Assembly: GCA_033439765.1 (NCBI GenBank) | Contig: JAULSN010000002.1 | Span: 3,224,001 to 3,288,000, forward strand | DNA from: Lasiosphaeria ovina | Taxonomy: Eukaryota > Ascomycota > Sordariomycetes > Sordariales > Lasiosphaeriaceae | Length of the DNA: 64,000 bases | Direction of reading: 5' to 3' | Shown here: positions 45,830 to 56,266 of the stretch, piece by piece | Position numbering within the stretch: the stretch's first letter is position 1 | Layout of the letters: the number at the start of each line of letters is the position of its first letter | Made by a program: the position numbers and the translations under genes | Notes under the pieces: model-generated | What the model saw: only the letters and a program-made list of their open reading frames with translations | Told to the model about the DNA's origin: nothing | Database searches by the model: none

Positions 45830-47913
45830 ATGTCTTCTATCTCTCCTAACGTCAAGAAGAGGCTGATAGTCTGTTCTGATGGCACCTGGATGAACTCGTA
45901 AGTTCGCACCTTCCCCCATGTCATGGCAGTCCTGGTCGATAAGTTGCTATGCTGTGTTGTGGGGTGGGGGGGGGGGGGGAACTCAATCCGCGGGGACTGA
46001 CGGGCTCGCCTCGAAGCGATACGGGCTACTCGAAGCCAACGTTTTGGAATCCCGTGGGAAAGCTGCAGACGCCGTCCAACGTCACGCGGATATCGCGCTC
46101 GCTGCGCCGCACCTGCGCCGACGGGGCTATCCAGATCATCGAATACCACTCGGGCGTCGGCACCGGCGGTACCCTGTCGGATGTCCTGTCGGGCGGCGCC
46201 TTCGGGCTCGGAATCTCCGAGGCAAGCAAAGCAAACCACCGTGGCCGAGTCGTGAACACTCGAAACTTCGCGGTCGTGGGGGCTAACTGAGACTACGAGA
46301 AGAACATCCGTGGGGCATACTCGTTCATCTGTGCCAACTACTGCGACGGCGACGAAATCATACTCGTTGGGTTTTCCAGGCGAGTTTTGTTCCCATGGAG
46401 TAGCAACTCTGCGAGCTTTGGTTCGCTGACACGCCCGGTTTCAACAAACTAGGGGTGCGTTTACCGTCAGGTCCGTGGCCGGCATGGTTGGGCAGCTCGG
46501 GCTGCTCACTCGCGAGGGCATGGAGTTCTTCTACCCCATCTACAAAGACATGCAGAACTGGCATACGCCCAACTACGAGGACCCGTTCCCGAGCATCCCG
46601 TTCGACGACAAGCCCAGGGGCGAGGATGCCGCGGTGAAATACAGGCAGATGCTTCTCGAGGCAAGTCTCGCCACAGACACCCCGTCATTCATGTCTTCTG
46701 TCTTAACACTAACGTGTATTCTTGCAACTAAAAAGAGAAAAATGACTCGGGTCTATGAGGGCACTGGCAGCGGGCCCCTGATCAAGGTCAAGGCAGTCGG
46801 TATGGCGCTTCTTTGACTATAGTGTCTGACTGGCTGCATTGCTAACCACTCTTGCCGCGGCGACCAAAGCTGTGTGGGATACCGTGGGCAGCCTGGGGAT
46901 ACCCAACGCCTCGCTGCTGGCCAAGATCGGGCTCCCGCACTCGACCAAGGAGTTCAAGTTCTTCGACACGGACCTGTCGGACCGCATCGAGTACGCCTTC
47001 CACGCCCTGGCCCTGGACGAACACCGGCCTCCGTTCAGCCCCACCATCTAGGAGCGCACGGTGGCGAACCGAGGCACTACCGAGCTCCGCCAGGTCTGGT
47101 TCCCTGGAAACCACGGTAATGTGGGGGGCGGCTGGCAGGATGCCGGCGTCGCCAACATGTCTCTCGCATGTAAGTAGCCCCTCCCTGCCATTCTTTCCCC
47201 TCTTATCTTTTGTGCGGGATATGGGGGAGATATGAAGATGAGGAGGACTAACATATTTTTGAAACTCGCTCCCTAGGGATGATGGACCAACTGGCTTCGA
47301 TCGGAGTCGAATTCGACGAAGCGACCATCGCGCGAATATTCACGCGGCTCGAGCACCACTACCGCTCCAAGGCCGAAGAAGAACGAGGCGAAGAGATCAA
47401 GCTCGCGAACCAGCCGCCGCCGCCCATCACGTCCGAGGACGCGGTGGCGTCGTCAGAGGAGCCCGATAGCAACGACACCGCCGGGTGCTGTGGGCTGTTC
47501 GCCAAGCTGGCGCCCGAGAAGAAGCGCTGGGCGGCCGAGCCCATCTACCGGAGCAACGCGCCGGTGCGGCCGTGGGGGCTCGGGGGCATCTTCGGCGCCG
47601 AGGGCTTCGTGAACAAGGTGGTGGGCTACAACGTGCGGAGCCCGGGCATGTACAAGAAGGTGGACCCCGAGACGGGCGAGGAGACGCGCGCGTTCCTCGA
47701 GGACACCAACGAGCGCATGCACGGCTCGGTGCGCGTGCGCCTGGCGCTCAAGGGCCTGGGGCTCAACGACCGCCACGTCTGGAAGGCGCCGGCCCTGGAC
47801 GGGAACTGGCGCCTGCGCAAGACCACCGAGGCGTACCGCGACCCGATCCCCAGCACGGTGACGACGTGGGAGCTGCCGTCTGCCGCCGCCTCGGCCCCTT
47901 CCCGCAGCAAAAC

Positions 47914-47990
<77 letters not shown>

Positions 47991-48223
47991 CAGACACAGA
48001 AGCGACAACGACAACGGCCCACCAGCAACGGCCGCTCTCTGCGCTGCGGGACAGGAATTACAGATGGGTCTGGGAGTACTGCGGGTCCGAGAAGGACGCG
48101 CCGCAGCAGAGGATCATGGTCGAGGAGCCGCTGGGGCCGTTCGAGCGGCAGCTGCTCCGCCTGTCGGGAGGCACGCCAAACGTGTACGAGTTTGCCGAGA
48201 GCATCGACCTGGAGGACTGGTGA
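45830..48223 (+). pseudogene. DUF2235 alpha/beta hydrolase, probably inactivated
   Basis: Best exons: 45830-45897, 46017-46221, 46292-46379, 46453-46660, 46736-46799, 46870-47169 and 47277-48223 (about 626 residues if intact). DUF2235 features are KRLIVCSDGTWMN, the nucleophile block ILVGFSRGAFTVRSV (split by an intron after FSR), KAVAVWDTVGSLG (Asp) and VWFPGNHGNVGGGW (His). This fold is related to bacterial Tle1 phospholipases; fungal members are uncharacterised. Introns 2, 3 and 4 would need GC donors (GCAAGC, GCGAGT, GCAAGT). The exon 2-3 join is one base short of frame. TAG at 47049-47051 sits where a Trp is expected (FSPTI-stop-ERT), cutting off the His motif and the polyQ end. An alternative GT donor at 46241 would restore the frame but not remove the stop. 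Confidence 0.75.
47915..47989. repeat. Pure CAG repeat, 25 units
   Basis: Twenty-five uninterrupted CAG codons in the last exon of the DUF2235 gene, between a Ser/Lys-rich linker and a Thr-rich segment. The frame stays open on both sides. Confidence 0.95.
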
Positions 48224-48668
48224 TTTTACCTCCAGGGAGAGGATGGGTGTCGGTCGCCTTACCTACCTTGCATACCTAGAATGAGTACCTACTTTAACTT
48301 AGTCTAATGTTAATTTCCGACCAAGTTCTGTTCCCCTTTTTTCGTTTTCTGCTCGGGTTTACGATGTGGTGTGAGTCCGACCCCCTTTTCCCGAGTTTTA
48401 TTTATACTCATTCGTATCTGAAGAGGAGTCTATATAAATTGTTTCATGAACTAACTAATGGGCACATATGGAATAGACACATGAAGAAGGTGAAGGAGAG
48501 AAGACGAAAAGGGGGGTTCGGATGGCTTAGTTCTCGGATCTTCCTGTCGCTCTCTTCGTCTGTCTGGAGCACGCCACCATGCAGGCAAAGATAACAGACG
48601 AACGGTTGGACTCGGCTGGATCTGCAATGCAGCATTGCAGTTGCATGAAAGAAGGGAGGGAGCCAGTC

Positions 48669-48713
48669 AGCCAGCCAGCCAGCCAGCCAAGCCAGCCAAG
48701 CCAGCCAAGCCAG
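48669..48713. repeat. CCAG tetranucleotide repeat with AAG variants
   Basis: Tandem CCAG units, the later ones expanded to a CCAGCCAAG 9-mer pattern. Confidence 0.9.
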
Positions 48714-49982
48714 ATGGCGTGCGGGGGAGACATGCGACATTGGCGCAAGTATTCCGTACTTCGTGTATTCACGATCCACGAACCTTACACAGTAGACAAG
48801 AACGAGTGATGCACATATCCGAAGTTTACTATACATCTGTAGATACCTGGGTAATAAACAAAGTACTTTATAGTATATTTAATTTGATGAGGGTTAGTCT
48901 TCTCCTTTTGAGTTGTTCGAGGGTTCACTGAATCGTAAAGACAATTACGAGATGGTGCAACACATGTACCAAATCAACGCCCCATTATTCCTGTGTGCTA
49001 CAAATGGCCTGCATTGGCCAATCAGCGCGCCGTATCAACCAGTTATCTTTCCCGATTTGAATGCTCCCTGACGTTCGATAAGCATGGCCCATGCCTCCTT
49101 CCTAGCTACTCTGCTCTTTCCGAAGTCGGCACAAACTGGATATGCTTCACACACACCTCAAGACACAAGGAAGTCAGGCAGGCGGGCACGAGACACTCGG
49201 AGACTGGCCAGTCGGTTCTTTTTACTACTCGCATTAGCGCGCGCCCTCTGCAGCGGCCTGCCTGCACAATCTGTCGCAACTGAGCGAGGACATCTCTGGC
49301 AGCAAGAGTCGGGTGCTCTCCGTCCTTATACCAACTTATTGATGCTAGCGCGACCAGCCAAGGCAGTATGATGATGTCGTGCATGGGTTCCGTTTCCATT
49401 TCTGCACCCCCATTACGGATTATTATCTTAGCAGCAGCAGCAGCAGCACCAGCTTTAGGGGCGACTGAAGGGACGGCAGTGGTTTTTGTTTTTGCTTAGT
49501 ATCTCAATCATCCATCACCCCATCTCCATTTTACCCCTCCATCTGTGCACGTCTTGTGAGACGACCCTTTTTTTTCTCTCTCCGTCCTCCAAGTTGATAC
49601 AGAGACAGGCAAAGAGGTAGGGAGGCAGCCGAACCACACCTACGTCTTCCCGTAGTACGAATACAGTAATACTTTGCGGAGCATTTCTCGCGATCCTCGC
49701 TCGCCCGGCGCGCTCGTCGATCCACAACCCACGCACTACTCTCCACCTCGACCTGTCGGATTCCCTAACGTCTCGGCCTTGGCGCCGCCAGCACCGGTCT
49801 TCCCCTGTCCTCTCCACCGCGTCGGGGGGGGTACCCTCGGGGCCCTGGTTGCAGCAAGGCAGAGCCTGCCAGAGGGGACTAGTTTTGAGCAGACAACCTC
49901 TATTCTTTGTCGATTTGCACCTCTGCGTCTGCCTGCTGCCTCTGCTCTGTCACTCTCGCGCGTCGTCCGACTTTATTTTCTT

Positions 49983-50020
49983 CCCGCCCCCGCCCCCGCC
50001 CCCGCCCTCGCCCTTGCCCT
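49983..50020. repeat. CCCGCC tract just before the Avt1-like start
   Basis: CCCCCG hexamers decaying to CCCTTG units, ending about 50 bp before the ATG at 50069. The complementary strand has four or more G runs and could form a G-quadruplex. Confidence 0.8.
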
Positions 50021-50068
50021 ACCGCGATTTTCCTCGCGTAACCTCTTCCCAGCGAGCGAGCCAGGGCA

Positions 50069-52726
50069 ATGGCGTCGAGAGACCAGGCTCACAACCCGTC
50101 GACATGGGACCAGTACATTCGCGGCGCCTCCACGCCGGGCCGCAGCGGCAGTCTCTCATCGCTTGGTGGCGGCCGCAGCGTCCAGTTTGAGAATGAGTCT
50201 CTGCTCGGCCGAAGCGCCGACTCGGGAGATGGCGATGGCGATGGCGATGGCGATGGAGACGGCGACGGCGGCGAGTGGCCCCAGCTGAGACGCAGAAGGT
50301 ACGGAGTACCCGCTGTTTGACCCATTGCGGACAAGGAAAAGGCCATCTTTTCTTGGACGAGGAGAAAAAAAAGAAGAAAAGAGGACTGGTATATGGCTGG
50401 CAACGCCGTGGCTAACTCGGACTCTACCCCTATAGGTCGTCTGTCACGAACCGACTCGCTGCCATCACAGACATTGGCGGTGTAAACAGCATCAGGTCCT
50501 TCACTCGGAGTTGGCAGCGCGCAGCCGGATTCACCGAGGTCATCCCCGCACGCCCCTCGTTCATGTACGCGCCCGACCAAGCTCCCCTCGCCGCCCCGGC
50601 CCCCTTCCCATATGGCAGACGCGACCCCGAAGCTGCCGACCAGTCTACCGCCACTCCCCGAGCATCTCTTCTGCGACAGCACTTCGAGTCCTCCCCGCCC
50701 AGCGAGCCGCCCTTTCGAGATGAGAGCCCGGAGCCGGGTGCCAGTCACCAGCTACGACATCAGGCGAGCGACTACCGGGAGCGCGAGCAAAAGGCCCTCG
50801 AGAGCGAGCTTCCCACTGCCTTTCGTGTAGGGAGCAACACCACCACCGCCGAGTCCATATTCGCTATCCCTCCCCACTTGGGCACTCCTCCCGTTGTCGG
50901 TAGCTACGGCTCGTACGCAGACTATGGCACAATACGTTCGACCATGAGCCGCGCCTCCATGGACCAGGCCGCGGCCATGTGGCGACAGCAGCAAGAGGTC
51001 GGGGGCAATGTGCCCGATGACGAGGTCCCGCCCATCTTGGTTAAGGAGATCGAGCAGGACGGTAAGATCGTCTTAGCCGTCGAGGGACAGTCCACACTCC
51101 CCCAGACAGTATTCAACTCCATCAAGTACGTTTTAGATACGTTTGCCTTTTCTGCGTCTACGGGTGCATTGGCTGATTTCTCTCCCCGCCCAGTGTGTTG
51201 ATCGGAGTGGGCTTGCTGAGCTTGCCTATGGGCATCAAATATGCCGGCTGGCTTTGCGGCATGGTCGCCCTGTTCCTGTGTGCGGCGGTAACAGCCTACA
51301 CTGCCGAGCTGCTGGCGAAATGCATGGATCTGGATCCCAGTCTGATTACCTTCTCCGACTTGGCTTTCATCTCCTTTGGCCGGAACGCCCGCATAGCCAC
51401 CAGCATCCTCTTCACCCTCGAGCTACTCGCAGCTTGCGTCGCTCTATTTGTCCTGTTTGCCGACTCCCTGGATCTACTCTTCCCCGGCTTCTTGTCAGTG
51501 ACCGGATGGAAGTTTATTTGCGTCCTAATCTTAATACCCCTTAATTTTCTCCCGCTGCGTCTTCTCAGCGTCACTAGCATCATCGGCATCTTTTCGTGCT
51601 TTAGCAGTAAGTTTTGACAGACACTGAGACGCGGGAGCGGGACACGACGCTAACCTGCAACTCCTAGTTGTGCTCATTCTGCTGATGGACGGCTTTATTA
51701 AGCCTACCTCGCCTGGTTCGCTTATTGAACCCGCCACGACCTACATGTTCCCTTCAAACTGGCTTACTCTGCCATTGTCGTTTGGTCTGCTCATGTCCCC
51801 CTGGTTAGTGACTAGCAGCCAAGCCCCCGGATTCAGAGCATATCAACTAACCAATATGTAAAGGGGTGGACATAGCGTGTTTCCGAACGTAAGGGTCCCG
51901 CATTGCCTATCATGGGTTTGGGCCAGTTGTGCTGACGCTCATTCAGATTTACCGAGACATGAGACATCCGTATAGATACAAGGAGGCGCTGAAGATTACG
52001 TTTTCGTTCACGGTATGATATTGCCCCCAGCTAAAGAGAATGTGATGTTTCCTAATGGCGATTTTGTAGTACGTTCTGGATGCAACCACGGCAGTTGCTG
52101 GACTTTTGATGTTTGGTGATGACGTCCGCGACGAAATCACTTCAAACATCCTCATGGAGAGCAGCTATCCCCGCGCTCTGACCTTCTTCATGTGCATGTT
52201 CGTGGCCATTATCCCACTGACCAAGATCCCCCTGAATACGCGGCCTATCACGTCCACGATCGAGGTCCTGCTGGGTCTCCACCAACAATCTCTCGCCGAC
52301 AGTTCGAACATGGTTGGACGCTCGATGAATTTCCGCGGAACCATGAAGATCGCCGTCCGCGTCCTGACCATATTCGCATACTTTGCCATCTCCATCGTCT
52401 TCCCGGCGTTCGACAGCATCATGGCTTTTATGGGGAGCGCGTTGTGCTTCACAATTTGTGTTACGTAAGCTCTCTCACCTTTTTCTCACATTTCAGTCAT
52501 ATCTTTTGGGTAGAGCATAGCCGCCCGGAAAGTATTGTATACGAACGATTACTGACGCTTGCACTCGCGTATTAGTCTCCCCATCGCTTTTTATCTGAAG
52601 CTGTTTAGCCACGAGATATCAGCCAAGCAAAGGCTGGTAGCTACCAGCATCATGGTGCTCTCCACACTCCTGTCCATCACCGGGACTGTTTGGGCTTTCC
52701 TTCCCAAGAGCCTGATTGGTGCTTAG
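50069..52726 (+). CDS. AVT1: Vacuolar amino acid transporter, Avt1-like (AAAP family)
   Basis: Eight exons, 50069-50298, 50436-51125, 51194-51606, 51668-51803, 51864-51888, 51947-52012, 52070-52464 and 52576-52726, give 701 residues with every junction in frame. The first 300 residues are a hydrophilic cytosolic domain with an Asp-Gly repeat (about 54-67) and Ser/Pro-rich linkers. The Aa_trans core starts at STLPQTVFNSINVLIGVGLL and continues SLPMGIKYAGWLCGM, the usual first helix motif. About ten to eleven hydrophobic helices follow, ending SITGTVWAFLPKSLIGA. The long N-terminus and core resemble yeast Avt1, which imports Gln, Tyr, Ile and other neutral amino acids into the vacuole by proton exchange. 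The substrate here is inferred only from that resemblance. Exon 5 is only 25 nt (WGGHSVFPN region). Confidence 0.9.
50227..50270. repeat. GATGGC hexamer repeat coding for Asp-Gly
   Basis: Seven Asp-Gly dipeptides in the cytosolic N-terminus of the transporter; later units change to GACGGC. Confidence 0.9.
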
Positions 52727-54226
52727 GGGTGAGGAAATATGTGTGTGAGGGAGAGATGGATAAGGAAAGGAAGAGAGGTGGGCTTGTTCATCCTTCATTG
52801 CACTTGGCGTTTGAAGTCGTTGGGGTTGGGCTTTATAGGTCATTCATGGTGGGCGGAGGTCAGCATTGTGCTATTGTTGCGATCCCTTTCTATGTGTATA
52901 TAATAGTAGCGCACTTGGCTAGCACCAGATCAATAGGAAACAAGCGTGCGCAGGTATACATGGGAATATGGTGTGGTTGCATGCATGCATATATATATAT
53001 ATATATATATACACCTATCTTTGGTGTTTTTAATAAAGCTGTTGTGAGTTAACGAGGTTTGGTGACCAAGAAGTACTGTGCTATGTTGTCTGTCCCGGCG
53101 TGCGCAGTCTTATATATGCATTCTATAGTCATACTTGTAGAATGGTTGTTGAGACTTTTTTTTTCTTTTTTTCTAAATTCATGCTAGTTGATAAGGACAT
53201 AAATCCCAATTGCAAATGCGTTCGAAGTAAATGAGATGAAACGCCCAAATAATAAACAACACTCGGAAGTTAAGCAAGGTAACTCAGCTGATGTATCCGT
53301 ACTTTCGAACATCAACTTATGCGAGTGGGAATTCAGGTAACATTTAATCTAACAGTTAACCCGATTTCTCTAAAAAATGTGAGTAAATTAAGTATCATTT
53401 TGCTTACGAGTTTAGAAACTTATTGTAAATCAGATACTTACTTACTAGAAGATGAATCAATAAGGCAATAAAGTGGTTGAACCCCCATAATTACGTCCTT
53501 TGTAATAGATAGTGATATAATTACAGATTTTAATAAACTACAGGACATACCTAGCAAGTTGCGACATTACAACTATAAGAACCTTCACAGTGTGTTATGT
53601 CTGCTCGTACGTCATAGGACCAACAAGTCTAGCTCAAGTCCAACCCAGATAGATGGGTTATTAACAACACGACCGACAAAATTCTCAGGCAAGTTTTATC
53701 GACTCCGAGACAAGGCCAACTTGACTTGTGACACCAGTTGCCTGTTGAAAACTGTGAGCAACAATCTGAGCAAGTAATTGTCAAAATGGCTGGAAGAGTG
53801 TTTGAGTGGGTAACTTCTGGTATTCTAGACTAATTTGGAGAATATCTAATACACAGAAAGCGAGATGGGCTAAGTCATCCCCAATCCACTGCCGCCCGTA
53901 AACCAATGCTGACCCTTGTGTTTGTCCTCCCATGAAAGCAATCCAATCCGATCCCAGTGTCCAGTTTCCTGTTGTAACACTCCCCTCCCCGTTAATCTTT
54001 AGTTCGTTTTAAACCGTGCTATGCTATGTGCCACCAAATGAATATGTCAAAAGTGTCGTTGTGAACCGGTAATCCCACAACCACAAGAAGAAAACCAAGA
54101 AATTAAAGGAAAAACAGAAACCAAACAAGGGTCAGCATGTCCTACGTCAACAGTGTTCCATCAATGGTGAATGATGGACGATAGCCCAACTACAAGTGGT
54201 GAACCGGCACCCGAGAAACCCAGCTC
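52727..54226. other. Convergent 3' spacer with an AT-rich core
   Basis: It lies between the stops of the transporter (+) and the kinase (-). The part 53150-53870 is markedly AT-rich compared with the rest of the window and may be a decayed insertion or simply degenerate 3' sequence. No transposon ends or domains were seen. Confidence 0.5.
52989..53011. repeat. AT dinucleotide microsatellite
   Basis: About eleven AT units preceded by TGCATGCATGCA. Confidence 0.9.
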
Positions 54227-56266
54227 CTACGAGTGAGTTTCCTGCCAGCCACCATCCCACTCGACATCGCCAAAGGCGTTGCGCTTCTCCTTGCGCCAGT
54301 CGAAATTCCAATTCCAGTCTCGGTCGCGACCCTTAGTCCGAGGGCACTCCTTGGCGCGCTCTTTGGTTGGGGTGCTCAACTTCACGTTGTGGACCGTGTG
54401 TGTGTGAGGGGGGGAGTGGTTCGAGACCAAATAAGTATTGTGATGTGTATTGCCAAAAAATTCAAACACGCCAGGTGCGGTACCCAAGGAAGTGGATCCG
54501 AAACCGACGCCCATGTGGCGAACTGTTGAATCAGGAGCCTTGGATGGCGACGAGCTTCCAGTGTATGCCCGACGACGTTCTCCAAGAGCAGCCCATCTAT
54601 CCATGTCCCCGCGCTTGGGTGGCGGAGAGTAGCGAGTCGGAAGTTCGGGCTCCTTGGCCGTGGGAGGCTCGTAGAAGAATAGTCCATCGGCAGCCAGATC
54701 CTCGTCAGCATCGTGGGACTCGATCGCCATATCGATCGATGGAATCTCATGTTGTTCGATGTGAAGGCTGGCTGACTTGGTGGCCGGGGACAGTCCAAGA
54801 CGAGGAGTGTAGTCATCATCAGCAGGCGCAGGCGAAGGCGACGGCTGGCTTTCATGGCTCCAGGTCCGGGAGTTCATCTCCTTCAAGCTCTGCATCTGTT
54901 GAGCCTGTTCTTCCTCCTCAACCTCTTCGTCCCAAAGGTCGCTCCAACTCTTAGACACGGCGTCCTTGCGGCCAAAAACCCACGACATTGCGGACTGGTT
55001 GCGGGTCTTCGACATGTGAATCGGGAGAGACCCGGCCATCGGAGAAACCTTGGCAAGGGCCCGCGCCGGTAGCTTCGGTCGCAGGCTTGAACCAATGTTC
55101 AGAGACTGCATCGAAGCACCGAGGCTCGAGTCAAGCATGGATGACATAGACGGCGTCTGACCGCTGCCTGAGAGCCAATCCGTTGTCGTGCCAGACTTTG
55201 AGAACAGATCTTCCGAATAGCTCTCGTCGTCTGCAATGACACTGAGTTGCCGGATAGGCTTCTGAGGGCTCGTTTGAAGGGCCTTCGCCCAAGGGAACAC
55301 TCCCGCATCGGTCTGGGGGCTTTGGATGGAGGGCGTACGAAGGGGCTCGCGGTTCGCACTGGCGACAACGCGGCGATCTGCAGAGCAGAAGTCATCAAGA
55401 GCTTCGTCGAGCGTCGTGAAGCTAATGACACGGAGCAGGGCGTCGCGAGCACCGGTGAGTGATCGCTTCCTGGGGTCAAGGCTCATGCATTGAGCGATGA
55501 CTTCATACGTGTCCTGAGACATGGAAGGAAAGACATCGAAAAGCGACTGCTTGTCACGCGAGAAATCCAGGAAAAGAGGGTCTGACTCAGTCGGGGTGGA
55601 GAATGGGTTCCGCGAGAAGAGGATGTTCAGCAGGCAGACACCAATGGCCCAGATGTCGGCCTGAGCGGGCGAGTATCCAGCACCGGCCGAATCGTATTGC
55701 TCAGGGGACATGTAGCGATCGCTCCCAACGGTCGTCTCGTAGGTCCAGTTCTCGGTCGTGGCAAGCCCAAAGTCACCCAGCTTCATGGATCCAGACTGGG
55801 TGAGAAAAATGTTCTCAGGCTTGATGTCGCGGTGGTAGATCCCTTTGGCATGCATGTAGTCAACAGCATCGATAAGCTCCAGCATGAACTGCCTGACGTG
55901 TTCCGTCTCCAAAGGGCCGTGGCCGATGCGAATGGCCTCGTAAAGATCACCGCGGGGGCAAAACTCCAAGATGAGATAGATATGAGCGTCCGTCTCATAC
56001 GAGTCCAAGAGGTTGACAATGTTCGGATGCGAGCCTAGACGCCGGTGCAGCACGAGCTCCTCCGACTTGTCGTCAATGGCGAAGTCGTAGAATCCGTCGT
56101 TAGCGGCCGTCCTCTTGGTCAGGCACTTGACAGCAACAGTCTGGTTGGTCCGGAGATCCCGGGCCGTGAAGACCATGCCGAAGGAACCATGGTTGAGAGG
56201 AGAGAGAGTTTGGTACCGGCCGCCGATGACAACGCCATTGCTGAAATTGTCGCGGAGGCATTCCAT
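54227..56266 (-). CDS. Ran1/Ksp1-like serine/threonine protein kinase
   Basis: A single exon of 679 residues with a clear ATG. The kinase domain covers about residues 18-295: glycine loop LNHGSFGMV (24-32), AVKCL with Lys47, YHRDIKPEN (Asp147), LGDFGLA (Asp165), then TTVGSDRYMSPEQYD as the activation segment and APE equivalent (SPE), and ADIWAIGVCLLNILFSRNPF. All catalytic residues are present. The C-terminal 380 residues are disordered, with an acidic WDEEVEEEEQAQQ stretch and many SP/TP sites. The TVGSDRYMSPEQ pattern and the long tail fit the fungal Ran1/Ksp1/Sks1 group, which acts in nutrient signalling, meiotic entry or filamentous growth. The particular role is not predictable from sequence. 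The C-terminus ends WNWNFDWRKEKRNAF then a Trp/Gly-rich tail. Confidence 0.88.
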   Translation of the reverse strand: MECLRDNFSNGVVIGGRYQTLSPLNHGSFGMVFTARDLRTNQTVAVKCLTKRTAANDGFYDFAIDDKSEELVLHRRLGSHPNIVNLLDSYETDAHIYLILEFCPRGDLYEAIRIGHGPLETEHVRQFMLELIDAVDYMHAKGIYHRDIKPENIFLTQSGSMKLGDFGLATTENWTYETTVGSDRYMSPEQYDSAGAGYSPAQADIWAIGVCLLNILFSRNPFSTPTESDPLFLDFSRDKQSLFDVFPSMSQDTYEVIAQCMSLDPRKRSLTGARDALLRVISFTTLDEALDDFCSADRRVVASANREPLRTPSIQSPQTDAGVFPWAKALQTSPQKPIRQLSVIADDESYSEDLFSKSGTTTDWLSGSGQTPSMSSMLDSSLGASMQSLNIGSSLRPKLPARALAKVSPMAGSLPIHMSKTRNQSAMSWVFGRKDAVSKSWSDLWDEEVEEEEQAQQMQSLKEMNSRTWSHESQPSPSPAPADDDYTPRLGLSPATKSASLHIEQHEIPSIDMAIESHDADEDLAADGLFFYEPPTAKEPELPTRYSPPPKRGDMDRWAALGERRRAYTGSSSPSKAPDSTVRHMGVGFGSTSLGTAPGVFEFFGNTHHNTYLVSNHSPPHTHTVHNVKLSTPTKERAKECPRTKGRDRDWNWNFDWRKEKRNAFGDVEWDGGWQETHS

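Larger units (their letters stand above)
48224..50068. other. Spacer upstream of the Avt1-like gene
   Basis: No gene was recognised. It holds a CCAG repeat, a GCA repeat (about 49432-49447) and, next to the start codon, a C-rich leader with CCCGCC repeats. Confidence 0.5.

Noticed and set aside
47453..48028. Poly-Leu and poly-Cys/Ala frames on the minus strand over the DUF2235 CAG tract
   Set aside because: These are shadows of the CAG repeat.
53265..53290. Short resemblance to 5S rRNA (CTCGGAAGTTAAGC)
   Set aside because: Only about 19 bases match, to the animal-type sequence rather than to ascomycete 5S; the rest does not align.
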